Below are positions 1 to 5,690 of a DNA stretch of 6,216 nt, in pieces (the stretch's first letter is position 1; each line of letters starts with the position of its first letter). The position numbers and the translations under genes were made by a program. The stretch is taken from the NCBI GenBank assembly GCA_031177845.1, contig JAPSGG010000102.1:1-6216 (forward strand). Reading direction: 5' to 3'. The notes beneath the pieces are model-generated. The model saw only the letters and a program-made list of their open reading frames with translations. It was not told the DNA's origin and did no database searches. This DNA comes from Chromatiales bacterium (lineage in GTDB: Bacteria > Pseudomonadota > Gammaproteobacteria > JACCYU01).

Positions 1-1
1 G

Positions 2-1255
2 ATGAGCGAGAACGCGGCCGAACGGGTGCACGAGATTGTGGACGCCGTCTACCGCTCTGAGTCGCGCCGGGTGCTTGCCACCCTGATCCGTCTGCTCGGT
101 GATTTCGATTTGGCCGAGGAGGCACTGCACGACGCGTTTGCTGCGGCAGTGGAACAGTGGGCGGTACATGGCGTGCCCAGTAATCTCAGGGCCTGGCTTG
201 TTTCGACCGGTCGCTTCAAGGCCATCGACGGCATGCGCCGGCGCGCCCGGTTCGACACTTCGCTGATGGAGATTGCTAATCAACTCGACACCGACACCAG
301 CAATCCAGGCGCTTGGGAAGACGAGAGTATCGAGGACGACCGGCTGCGGCTGATCTTCACGTGCTGCCATCCCGCATTGCCGCCGGATGCGCAGGTGGCG
401 CTGACCTTGCGCGAGGTCTGCGATCTCACGACCGAGGAAATCGCGCGCGCATTCCTCACCACGGCACCCACAGTGGCGCAGCGCATCGTGCGCGCCAAGG
501 CCAAGATTCGCGATGCCCATATTCCCTATCAGGTGCCTACACACGCCGAATTGCCTGACCGGCTCGATGCCGTCCTGCGGGTGATCTACCTCGTGTTCAA
601 CGAGGGCTACTCGGCGTCGTCGGGAGAATCGCTGACACGGCATGATCTCTCGAGCGAGGCGATCCGCCTGGGCAGGTTGATGGTCGAGCTTCTGCCGGAG
701 CCCGAGGCGCTGGGACTTCTGGCGCTGATGCTGCTCCAGGAATCGCGCCGCGCCGCGCGCACCTCACCGGCGGGCGAGCTGATCCTGCTGGCCGACCAGG
801 ACCGCTCGCTGTGGAACCGGGAACAGATCGCGGAGGGGTCGGCGCTGGTTGAGCGGGCCCTGTCGTCGCGCCGATTCGGTCTCTACACGCTCCAGGCCGC
901 AATCGCGGCGATGCACGCCGAGGCGCCGAGCGCCGATGCGACGGACTGGGCGCAGATCGTGGGGCTATACGACGTGCTCGCACGGGCGGCACCATCGCCG
1001 GTGGTGGAGCTCAACCGCGCTGTGGCGGTCGCGATGCGCGACGGTCCTTCGGTGGGCCTTGCCCTTATTGACGCCATCCTGGCGCGCGGCGATCTAGCCG
1101 ACTATCACCTGGCACATTCGGCGCGGGCGGACATGTGCCGAAGGCTGGGAAAAACGGCCGAGGCCCGAACTTCCTACCAACGAGCTCTCAACCTCGCGCG
1201 GCAGCTGCCGGAGCGGCGGTTTCTCGAGCGACGGCTGGACGAGCTGCCGGACTGA
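2..1255 (+). CDS. ECF42-type RNA polymerase sigma factor with long TPR-like C-terminal extension
   Basis: This is a complete 417-residue extracytoplasmic-function sigma factor that would direct RNA polymerase to a small set of promoters. Residues about 20-82 match sigma region 2, with the FDLAEEALHDAF stretch and the DGMRRRARFD end. Residues about 112-170 match sigma region 4, including the IFTCCHPAL segment typical of this family and a helix-turn-helix (LTTEEIARAF...TVAQRIVRAK). The remaining ~240 residues are the extension that marks the ECF42 group: a DUF6596-like block (about 187-285; VIYLVFNEGY, RLGRLMVELLP, LLADQDRSLW) and then TPR-like helices (about 293-412; LNRAVAVAMRDGP, RRLGKTAEA..SYQRALNLA). 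Known family members usually sit beside a YCII/DGPF-domain protein gene. None is downstream, so any partner would be upstream, outside the window. The ATG lies in an ATGA, which could overlap the stop of a preceding gene. Its target promoters cannot be inferred from the sequence. Confidence 0.93.
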   Translation: MSENAAERVHEIVDAVYRSESRRVLATLIRLLGDFDLAEEALHDAFAAAVEQWAVHGVPSNLRAWLVSTGRFKAIDGMRRRARFDTSLMEIANQLDTDTSNPGAWEDESIEDDRLRLIFTCCHPALPPDAQVALTLREVCDLTTEEIARAFLTTAPTVAQRIVRAKAKIRDAHIPYQVPTHAELPDRLDAVLRVIYLVFNEGYSASSGESLTRHDLSSEAIRLGRLMVELLPEPEALGLLALMLLQESRRAARTSPAGELILLADQDRSLWNREQIAEGSALVERALSSRRFGLYTLQAAIAAMHAEAPSADATDWAQIVGLYDVLARAAPSPVVELNRAVAVAMRDGPSVGLALIDAILARGDLADYHLAHSARADMCRRLGKTAEARTSYQRALNLARQLPERRFLERRLDELPD

Positions 1256-1625
1256 GATCAGAAGGGCGCTGGCTAACAACTCATTGCGGGGAATGAAGCA
1301 CTTGATCCGACAAACCTGACGCTGTGGACTCACGCTGGAAGGAGATAGAGGCAAGATGCACGATCACGAAAGTCATCCTGCATAGCCCTGCCTTCGTTCA
1401 GGATTACTGAGCCATTCATGGCAATCGGATCTATTTGTGTCGGCTGGAGCCGGCTGAAAATCCCTCGCTCGGCTACGCGCCATGCAGCCTCACGGCCCGC
1501 TTTCATAAAGGGGGTCGATCGACAAGGCCTCGGGCGGGGGATTTGGTCCAAGCGCACACGCACTAAACCGGTCTCCTGTTCGCCGCGCTCACAGGTCGTC
1601 CATTCATTCTTCGCCTGGAGCCTGG

Positions 1626-1666
1626 CCCCGGAACGAATCCGGGGATGAGGGATTTCCACCAATCCC
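1626..1666. repeat. Tandem pair of short perfect hairpins
   Basis: Two inverted repeats stand 4 bases apart. The first pairs CCCCGGA (1626-1632) with TCCGGGG (1638-1644) around a 5-base loop. The second pairs GGGATT (1649-1654) with AATCCC (1661-1666) around a 6-base loop. Neither is followed by a T-tract on either strand, so an intrinsic terminator is unlikely. They may belong to a degenerate intergenic repeat or a structured transcript; the function is unknown. Confidence 0.45.
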
Positions 1667-1853
1667 CGAGGGAGATACGAAATGCGCACTGAGCGTTTGT
1701 GGTTAGGGCTGTGGCCGCGCGGTTAAGTAAGATTGAGGATGATCCGTGCTAATGGACTCCCTTCCATATATGGTTTGAGGCACCGTCGCGGCGGCAAAAC
1801 CGCACTGGAGCATCGCCTCCGCTCAGGGGAGACGCCTGTGCGCGGACATAGTG

Positions 1854-1876
1854 GATGCTAGAGAGAGGCTAGCATC
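1854..1876. repeat. Perfect 8-bp inverted repeat
   Basis: GATGCTAG (1854-1861) and CTAGCATC (1869-1876) are exact reverse complements around the 7-base loop AGAGAGG. The bases just outside do not pair, and no T-run follows, so it does not look like an intrinsic terminator. It could be an operator-type dyad for a dimeric regulator or a stem of a transcribed leader. The sequence alone does not decide between these. Confidence 0.5.
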
Positions 1877-1901
1877 GCTCGCGCTGGGAGTGATACACTT
1901 C

Positions 1902-1923
1902 GGCCCCACAAAAGTGGGCAGCC
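1902..1923. repeat. Short hairpin with AAAA loop
   Basis: CCCAC (1905-1909) pairs with GTGGG (1914-1918) around an AAAA loop. The stem can be extended by GGC (1902-1904) with GCC (1921-1923) across a two-base bulge. It lies 25 bases downstream of the 1854-1876 dyad, and together they make the densest secondary structure in the intergenic region. No poly-T follows. Function unknown. Confidence 0.4.
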
Positions 1924-2053
1924 TACGTAGTGAGGGGAGTTGCTGAACCCTGCGGAATTAATTCTTAATATTCAATCTGGGAATGGTTGTCGTATCCGGC
2001 TATCGGCGCCAAACATCGGGGCGGCCACACGTTCAGGCTCGCCTCGAACTTTC

Positions 2054-2080
2054 AAATCCGCTATGATGCGGCGATTTTTT
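2054..2080 (+). promoter_or_regulatory. Promoter-like -10 within a terminator-like hairpin upstream of nuoA
   Basis: TATGAT at 2062-2067 is a good sigma-70 -10 hexamer, about 107 bases ahead of the nuoA start. No convincing -35 stands at 15-19 bp upstream. The same bases form the loop of a hairpin: CCGC (2058-2061) pairs with GCGG (2068-2071), and AAAT (2054-2057) can pair with ATTT (2074-2077) across a CG bulge, within a run of six Ts (2075-2080). The site can therefore be read as the nuo promoter or as a weak terminator closing off transcripts from upstream. The operon needs a promoter somewhere in this gap, which mildly favours the first reading. Confidence 0.3.
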
Positions 2081-2158
2081 GAAGCCACGAAACGTCAGGT
2101 TGCCGCTTAAGTCAGTGGCTCGCGCGATGATGCCCGCAATATCCGAGTCACTCCGCCC

Positions 2159-2165
2159 AGGGGGG
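2159..2165 (+). promoter_or_regulatory. Ribosome binding site of nuoA
   Basis: AGGGGGG ends 8 bases before the ATG at 2174. It supports that start, which also gives a NuoA of the usual size. Confidence 0.7.
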
Positions 2166-2173
2166 CGTGAATC

Positions 2174-2530
2174 ATGCTGGATAACTATCTGCCCATTCTG
2201 ATCTTCATGGCCATTGCGCTGGTATTCGGCGCACTACCCATGTTGCTGGGCGCACTGGCCGGACCTCGCCGGCCAGACAAGGCCAAGGACGCGCCATACG
2301 AATGCGGATTCGGGGCGTTCGAGGACGCGCGCATGAAATTCGACGTGCGCTACTACCTGGTCGCCATCCTGTTCATCATCTTCGACCTGGAGATCGCGTT
2401 CCTCTTTCCATGGGCGGTGGCGCTCGAAGGCATTGGCCTGTTCGGCCTTATCGCGATGGGAATCTTCCTGAGCATCCTTGTGATCGGCTTTATTTACGAA
2501 TGGAAAAAAGGGGCGCTCGAATGGGAATAG
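2174..2530 (+). CDS. nuoA: NADH-quinone oxidoreductase subunit A
   Basis: NuoA (ND3 homologue) is a 118-residue inner-membrane subunit at the junction of the peripheral and membrane arms of complex I, close to the quinone tunnel. Three hydrophobic helices are visible, at about residues 5-27, 60-81 and 87-108. The loop after the first helix carries the conserved PYECG motif (Cys44), equivalent to the flexible ND3 loop. The second helix region has the family signature [18 protein letters not shown] followed by FLFPWA. Length and motifs fit the proteobacterial family. The start is supported by a strong Shine-Dalgarno 8 bases upstream. It is the first gene of the operon and its last ten bases overlap nuoB, so the two are probably translationally coupled. 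Confidence 0.97.
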   Translation: MLDNYLPILIFMAIALVFGALPMLLGALAGPRRPDKAKDAPYECGFGAFEDARMKFDVRYYLVAILFIIFDLEIAFLFPWAVALEGIGLFGLIAMGIFLSILVIGFIYEWKKGALEWE

Positions 2531-2997
2531 AGGGCGTTCTTGAAAAAGGCTTTGTCACCACCACCGCCGACAAGCTCATCAACTGGGCGCGCACGGGCTC
2601 ACTGTGGCCGGTCACCTTCGGCTTGGCCTGTTGCGCGGTGGAGATGATGCACGCTGGCGCCTCGCGCTACGATCTCGACCGTTTCGGGATGGTGTTTCGA
2701 CCCAGCCCGCGCCAGTCAGACGTGATGATCGTGGCGGGCACCTTGGTCAACAAAATGGCTCCGGCACTGCGCAAGGTATACGACCAAATGGCGGAACCCA
2801 AGTGGGTGATTTCGATGGGTTCCTGCGCCAACGGGGGCGGGTATTATCATTATTCCTATTCGGTGGTGCGCGGTTGCGACCGCATCGTGCCCGTGGATAT
2901 CTACGTGCCCGGGTGCCCGCCCACCGCCGAGGCGCTGCTGTACGGCATTTTGCAACTACAAAATAAGATCCGGCGCACCAATACCATCGCACGCTGA
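2521..2997 (+). CDS. nuoB: NADH-quinone oxidoreductase subunit B (cluster N2 subunit)
   Basis: NuoB (PSST homologue) is 158 residues long and holds the terminal 4Fe-4S cluster N2, which passes electrons to quinone at the NuoB/NuoD interface. The four expected ligands are present: the adjacent pair Cys37-Cys38 in [10 protein letters not shown], Cys102 in [10 protein letters not shown], and Cys132 in [12 protein letters not shown]. Phe-Arg-Pro-Ser-Pro-Arg-Gln-Ser-Asp (59-67) and the [16 protein letters not shown] stretch are also typical. The frame stays open upstream to 2302, inside nuoA, but the ATG at 2521 fits family length and has AAGGGG (2508-2513) 7 bases before it. It overlaps the end of nuoA by 10 bp, and nuoC begins 14 bases after its stop. 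Confidence 0.97.
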   Translation: MGIEGVLEKGFVTTTADKLINWARTGSLWPVTFGLACCAVEMMHAGASRYDLDRFGMVFRPSPRQSDVMIVAGTLVNKMAPALRKVYDQMAEPKWVISMGSCANGGGYYHYSYSVVRGCDRIVPVDIYVPGCPPTAEALLYGILQLQNKIRRTNTIAR

Positions 2998-3011
2998 CGG
3001 GTTCACTGACG

Positions 3012-3737
3012 TTGACGACTGAGTACCTCGAGTCTCTGGCCGCGCGCCTGCGCGAGCGCTTCAAGGATATGATTGCGGACTGCGCGATCGTCTTCGGAGA
3101 GATTGCGGTGACCATTCCGCCAGAGAGCTTATTGACAATCGCGCAGGCCCTGCGCGACGAGCCCGACTTCAAGTTCGAGATGCTAATGGATGTGGCGGGG
3201 GTAGATTATCTCGCGTACGGCGTGGACGAGTGGACTACCGACGAGGCGACAGGCATGGGCTTTAGTCGCGGCGTGAAGAAGGTGAGCTTCGCCCGTTTCC
3301 GCTTCGAGAATGCGCCGCCGCCGCCTAAAGCTGAGGGCCCACGATTTGGGGTCACCTATCACCTGCTATCGGTCAGTCGCAACGAGCGTCTGCGGCTCAA
3401 GGTCTTCTGCAAGGACGATAATGCGCCGGTGGTCCCATCAGTCACTGGCATCTGGGCGTCGGCCAACTGGTTCGAGCGCGAGGCGTTCGATCTCTTCGGG
3501 ATCATGTTCGACGGTCACGCTGATCTGCGTCGCATCCTTACCGATTACGGCTTCATCGGGCATCCGCTTCGGAAGGATTTTCCATTGGTTGGCAATGTCG
3601 AGATGCGTTATGATCCCGAGCAGGGGCGGGTGATCTATCAGCCGGTGACTATAGAGCCGCGCGTGCTGGTGCCCAAGGTGATCCGGGACGACCATCGTTA
3701 TATCGACGATGAATCCGAGAAGGTCTCCGGTGCCTGA
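3012..3737 (+). CDS. nuoC: NADH-quinone oxidoreductase subunit C
   Basis: NuoC (30-kDa subunit homologue) is a 241-residue peripheral-arm protein that packs against NuoD and NuoB and contains no cofactor. The signature is clear: [12 protein letters not shown] at 153-164, followed by [21 protein letters not shown] (171-191, typical of the 30-kDa family) and the [17 protein letters not shown] segment. Residues about 71-108 form an extra acidic and proline-rich insert before [12 protein letters not shown]. From memory, a similar insert occurs in gammaproteobacterial NuoC and not in the shorter betaproteobacterial forms. The start codon is TTG. It keeps the conserved N-terminal helix ([13 protein letters not shown]), whereas the first in-frame ATG (3069, residue 20) would remove it. 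The Shine-Dalgarno before the TTG is weak, so coupling to nuoB is plausible. The gene overlaps nuoD by 8 bases. Confidence 0.95.
   Translation: MTTEYLESLAARLRERFKDMIADCAIVFGEIAVTIPPESLLTIAQALRDEPDFKFEMLMDVAGVDYLAYGVDEWTTDEATGMGFSRGVKKVSFARFRFENAPPPPKAEGPRFGVTYHLLSVSRNERLRLKVFCKDDNAPVVPSVTGIWASANWFEREAFDLFGIMFDGHADLRRILTDYGFIGHPLRKDFPLVGNVEMRYDPEQGRVIYQPVTIEPRVLVPKVIRDDHRYIDDESEKVSGA
3717..3723 (+). promoter_or_regulatory. Ribosome binding site deciding the nuoD start
   Basis: GAGAAGG lies inside the 3' end of nuoC and ends 6 bases before a GTG at 3730. This spacing selects the GTG over the in-frame ATG at 3709, which lies upstream of this site. Confidence 0.65.
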
Positions 3738-4983
3738 GATCCGCAACTACACGATGAATTTCGGGCCGCAGCACCCGTCGGCGCACGGCGTGCTCCGCTT
3801 GGTGCTGGAGCTCGACGGCGAGGTCATCCAGGGCGCCGATCCGCACATCGGCTTGTTGCACCGAGGTACTGAGAAGCTGGCTGAGAGTAAGCCGTACAAC
3901 CAGAGCATCGGTTACATGGACCGCCTGGATTACGTGTCCATGATGTGCAACGAGCACGGCTACGTGCTGGCCATTGAAAAGCTGCTGGGCATCCAGCCGC
4001 CGATTCGCGCGCAGTACATCCGCGTGATGTTCGACGAAATCACGCGGATCCTGAATCACCTCATGTGGCTAGGCGCGCACGCGCTGGATATCGGCGCCAT
4101 GACGGTCTTCCTGTATGCCTTTCGCGAGCGCGAAGACCTGATGGACTGCTATGAGGCGGTGTCCGGCGCGCGCATGCATGCAACCTATTATCGGCCTGGC
4201 GGCGTGTATCGCGATCTACCTGAGCGCATGCCGCAGTACAAGGAGTCCCGCTGGCACGGGTGGCAAGACGTGGAGCGCCTCAACGAAGCCAGATCCGGCT
4301 CGCTGCTGGACTTCATCGAGGATTTCACGCGCCGTTTCCCGGCCTGCGTCGACGAGTACGAAACGCTGCTGACCGACAACCGCATCTGGAAGCAGCGCAC
4401 GGTTTCGATCGGCGTGGTGTCTCCGGAGCGCGCCCTACAACTGGGCTTCAGCGGCCCTATGTTGCGCGGCTCGGGCGTGGAATGGGATCTGAGACGAAAG
4501 CAGCCTTACGAGGTTTATGATCAGCTCGATTTCGACATCCCGATCGGTGTGAACGGCGACTGCTATGACCGGTATCTCGTGCGTATCGAGGAGATGCGCC
4601 AGTCGAATGCGATTATCAAGCAATGCATCGAATGGCTGCGCAACAATCCTGGGCCGGTCATGCTCGATGACCACAAGATCACGCCGCCGGCGCGCGAGGA
4701 GGTGAAGGCCGACATGGAGGCCCTCATCCACCACTTCAAACTGTTTACGGAAGGCTATTGCCTGCTCGAGGGCGAGGTCTACGCTGCGGTGGAGGCGCCC
4801 AAGGGCGAGTTCGGATGCTATCTGATCTCCGACGGAGCCAATAAGCCTTACCGCCTGAAGATACGCGCGCCGGGATTCGCGCATCTGGCGGCGCTCGATG
4901 AGATGGCGCAAGGACACATGCTGGCCGACGTGGTGGCGATTATCGGGACGCAAGACATCGTGTTTGGGGAAATTGATCGCTAA
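3730..4983 (+). CDS. nuoD: NADH-quinone oxidoreductase subunit D (quinone-site subunit)
   Basis: NuoD (49-kDa subunit homologue) forms the quinone pocket of complex I together with NuoB and is related to the large subunit of NiFe hydrogenases. With the GTG start it has 417 residues, the usual length I recall for proteobacterial NuoD, and begins [16 protein letters not shown]. His15 and His19 in GPQHPSAHG and Tyr68 in DRLDYVSMM correspond to the quinone-contacting histidines and tyrosine; the His19-Tyr68 spacing of 49 equals that of His38/Tyr87 in the Thermus subunit. HRGTEK (44-49), [11 protein letters not shown] (from 155) and the C-terminal DIVFGEIDR are also conserved. An ATG at 3709 would add seven residues (MNPRRSP) that the family lacks. 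It overlaps nuoC by 8 bp. The gap that follows, before nuoE, is unusually long for this operon. Confidence 0.96.
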   Translation: MPEIRNYTMNFGPQHPSAHGVLRLVLELDGEVIQGADPHIGLLHRGTEKLAESKPYNQSIGYMDRLDYVSMMCNEHGYVLAIEKLLGIQPPIRAQYIRVMFDEITRILNHLMWLGAHALDIGAMTVFLYAFREREDLMDCYEAVSGARMHATYYRPGGVYRDLPERMPQYKESRWHGWQDVERLNEARSGSLLDFIEDFTRRFPACVDEYETLLTDNRIWKQRTVSIGVVSPERALQLGFSGPMLRGSGVEWDLRRKQPYEVYDQLDFDIPIGVNGDCYDRYLVRIEEMRQSNAIIKQCIEWLRNNPGPVMLDDHKITPPAREEVKADMEALIHHFKLFTEGYCLLEGEVYAAVEAPKGEFGCYLISDGANKPYRLKIRAPGFAHLAALDEMAQGHMLADVVAIIGTQDIVFGEIDR

Positions 4984-4995
4984 AGGAAAGCGCTG

Positions 4996-5088
4996 ATGGC
5001 TTTTCGGCCTTGTTTGAATCAAAAAGCCTCCCTAGCCCCCCTTTATCAAAGGGGAGAACTAGGGGGGCTTCTGCATGCGTCTCAATAG
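4996..5088 (+). CDS. Possible 30-codon leader ORF abutting nuoE
   Basis: Right after the nuoD stop, AGGA (4984-4987) stands 8 bases ahead of an ATG at 4996, the best translation-initiation signal in the gap. The frame begins MAFRPCLNQK, runs through the palindromic repeat and ends at TAG 5086-5088, directly followed by the ATG of nuoE in the same frame. The peptide resembles no protein family I know, and most of it is encoded by the repeat, so a function of the peptide itself is unlikely. I infer that this is either the original nuoE start region cut off by the repeat, or a leader whose translation delivers ribosomes to nuoE by termination and reinitiation. Translation is unproven. Confidence 0.35.
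   Translation: MAFRPCLNQKASLAPLYQRGELGGLLHASQ
5024..5070. repeat. Palindromic intergenic repeat between nuoD and nuoE
   Basis: AAGCCTCCCTAG (5024-5035) and CTAGGGGGGCTT (5059-5070) pair over 12 positions with one G-T wobble. Inside them CCCCTTT (5038-5044) pairs with AAAGGGG (5048-5054) around a 3-base loop. The whole is a near-complete 47-base hairpin with a small internal mismatch. Its composition (a CCTAGCCCCC arm and a central CTTT..AAAG) matches a family of short palindromic repeats that I recall as common between genes in proteobacterial genomes, but I could not check copy number. There is no T-tract after the stem, so it is not a standard intrinsic terminator. It could still slow transcription or block RNA decay within the operon. 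Confidence 0.75.
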
Positions 5089-5625
5089 ATGTCGGCGCCG
5101 AAAGACATGCGGTTGTCGGAACACCTGCGATCCGAGATCGACGACTGGGCTGCCCGTTTTCCATCGGATCAGAAGCAGTCTGCGGTATTGAATGCGCTGC
5201 GCGCGGTGCAACACGAACATGCCTGGCTCTCGACCGAATTGATGGATGCGGTGGCCGATTACCTCGGTATGCCCAAGATCGCGGTGTACGAGGTCGCGTC
5301 ATTCTATTCCATGTATGAACTGAGGCCGATCGGCAAGCATTCGATCTCGGTGTGCACCAATATCTCCTGTATGTTGCGGGGTTCCGATGACATCGTTGAG
5401 CACCTCGAAAAAAAGCTCGGAATTAAGACGGGGCAGAGCACCCCGGATGGCCGCTTCTATTTGAAGCAAGAAGAGGAGTGCCTAGCCGCCTGCTGCGGCG
5501 CACCCATGATGCAGGTCGATCATGTCTACTACGAGAATCTCACGCCTAAGAAGGTCGACGAGATTCTGGACAAGCTCGATCAGGGTTTAAACCACAGAGA
5601 TTCAGAGAACACAGAGTTGACTTGA
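5089..5625 (+). CDS. nuoE: NADH-quinone oxidoreductase subunit E (2Fe-2S subunit)
   Basis: NuoE (24-kDa subunit homologue) carries the 2Fe-2S cluster N1a and works with NuoF in the NADH-dehydrogenase module. The 178-residue frame has the thioredoxin-like fold signature: LSTELMDAVADYLGMPKIAVYEVASFY, then the ligands Cys89 and Cys94 (SVCTNISC) and Cys131 and Cys135 (EECLAACCGAPMM), the normal C-x4-C and C-x3-C pattern. Two starts are possible: ATG 5089, directly after the TAG of a leader frame, and ATG 5107 (residue 7). Neither has a good Shine-Dalgarno, and I chose 5089 for the coupling. The C-terminus is odd. The family normally ends near KVDEILDKLD (about residue 164), but here some 14 polar residues follow, and residues 168-176 are encoded by one arm of an intergenic repeat. 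The catalytic core is intact. Confidence 0.95.
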   Translation: MSAPKDMRLSEHLRSEIDDWAARFPSDQKQSAVLNALRAVQHEHAWLSTELMDAVADYLGMPKIAVYEVASFYSMYELRPIGKHSISVCTNISCMLRGSDDIVEHLEKKLGIKTGQSTPDGRFYLKQEEECLAACCGAPMMQVDHVYYENLTPKKVDEILDKLDQGLNHRDSENTELT

Positions 5626-5670
5626 GTAAAACGCGCCCCTTTTCCCTCTGCGTGCTCTGCGCCTGCATGG
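5592..5670. repeat. Degenerate ACAGAG-type palindromic repeat overlapping the nuoE 3' end
   Basis: The left arm (5592-5616) begins CCACAGAGATTCAGAGAA and contains three CAGAG units. The right arm (5646-5670) begins CTCTGCGTGCTCTGCG. The arms match as inverted repeats at 17 of 25 positions, with 29 bases between them. This resembles a widespread intergenic repeat whose consensus I recall as CCACAGAGACACAGAGAA with its mirror. The right arm has decayed more than the left. The left arm lies within nuoE and the right arm lies in the spacer before nuoF. No transposase is associated with it. Confidence 0.7.
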
Positions 5671-5690
5671 CATATGGATCTTGAAGAACG

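Larger units (their letters stand above)
1256..2173. other. Long intergenic region, no supported gene, several hairpins
   Basis: These 918 bases separate the sigma factor gene from nuoA. I see no protein gene that I can recognise. A 119-codon GTG-start frame on the minus strand (1330-1689) and a 76-codon frame on the plus strand (1418-1648) overlap each other, and neither resembles a known family to me. There is no tRNA, and no secG or tRNA-Leu, which often precede nuoA in related bacteria. The region contains a weak 5-bp inverted repeat just after the sigma gene (TCATT 1281-1285 with AATGA 1292-1296), the ten-base palindrome CCATATATGG at 1764-1773 and GAATTAATTC at 1955-1964. Stronger hairpins at 1626-1666, 1854-1876 and 1902-1923 are listed separately. 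No convincing Rho-independent terminator follows the sigma gene. Confidence 0.7.

Noticed and set aside
597..995. 132-codon minus-strand frame opposite the sigma factor gene
   Set aside because: It is rich in Arg, Pro, Ala and Ser, as expected for an antisense shadow, and the plus-strand frame is clearly the real gene.
1266..1300. Possible integron attC-like end (GGCTAACAACTCATT)
   Set aside because: It does not fit the RYYYAAC core at the second position, no partner GTTRRRY core is found nearby, and there is no integrase or cassette gene.
1256..1330. Rho-independent terminator after the sigma factor gene
   Set aside because: Only a weak 5-bp stem (1281-1296) is visible and no T-tract follows.
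2302..2520. Upstream extension of the nuoB frame (73 extra codons)
   Set aside because: It reads through nuoA out of frame, the translated residues are not NuoB-like, and the ATG at 2521 has a proper Shine-Dalgarno and gives normal length.
4435..5022. 195-codon minus-strand frame opposite nuoD
   Set aside because: It is antisense to a strongly conserved gene, resembles no family and is a typical shadow frame in GC-rich DNA.
5592..5670. CRISPR array suggested by the repeated CAGAG units
   Set aside because: The units are only 8-10 bases apart with no spacers, and the pattern is an inverted, decayed palindrome.
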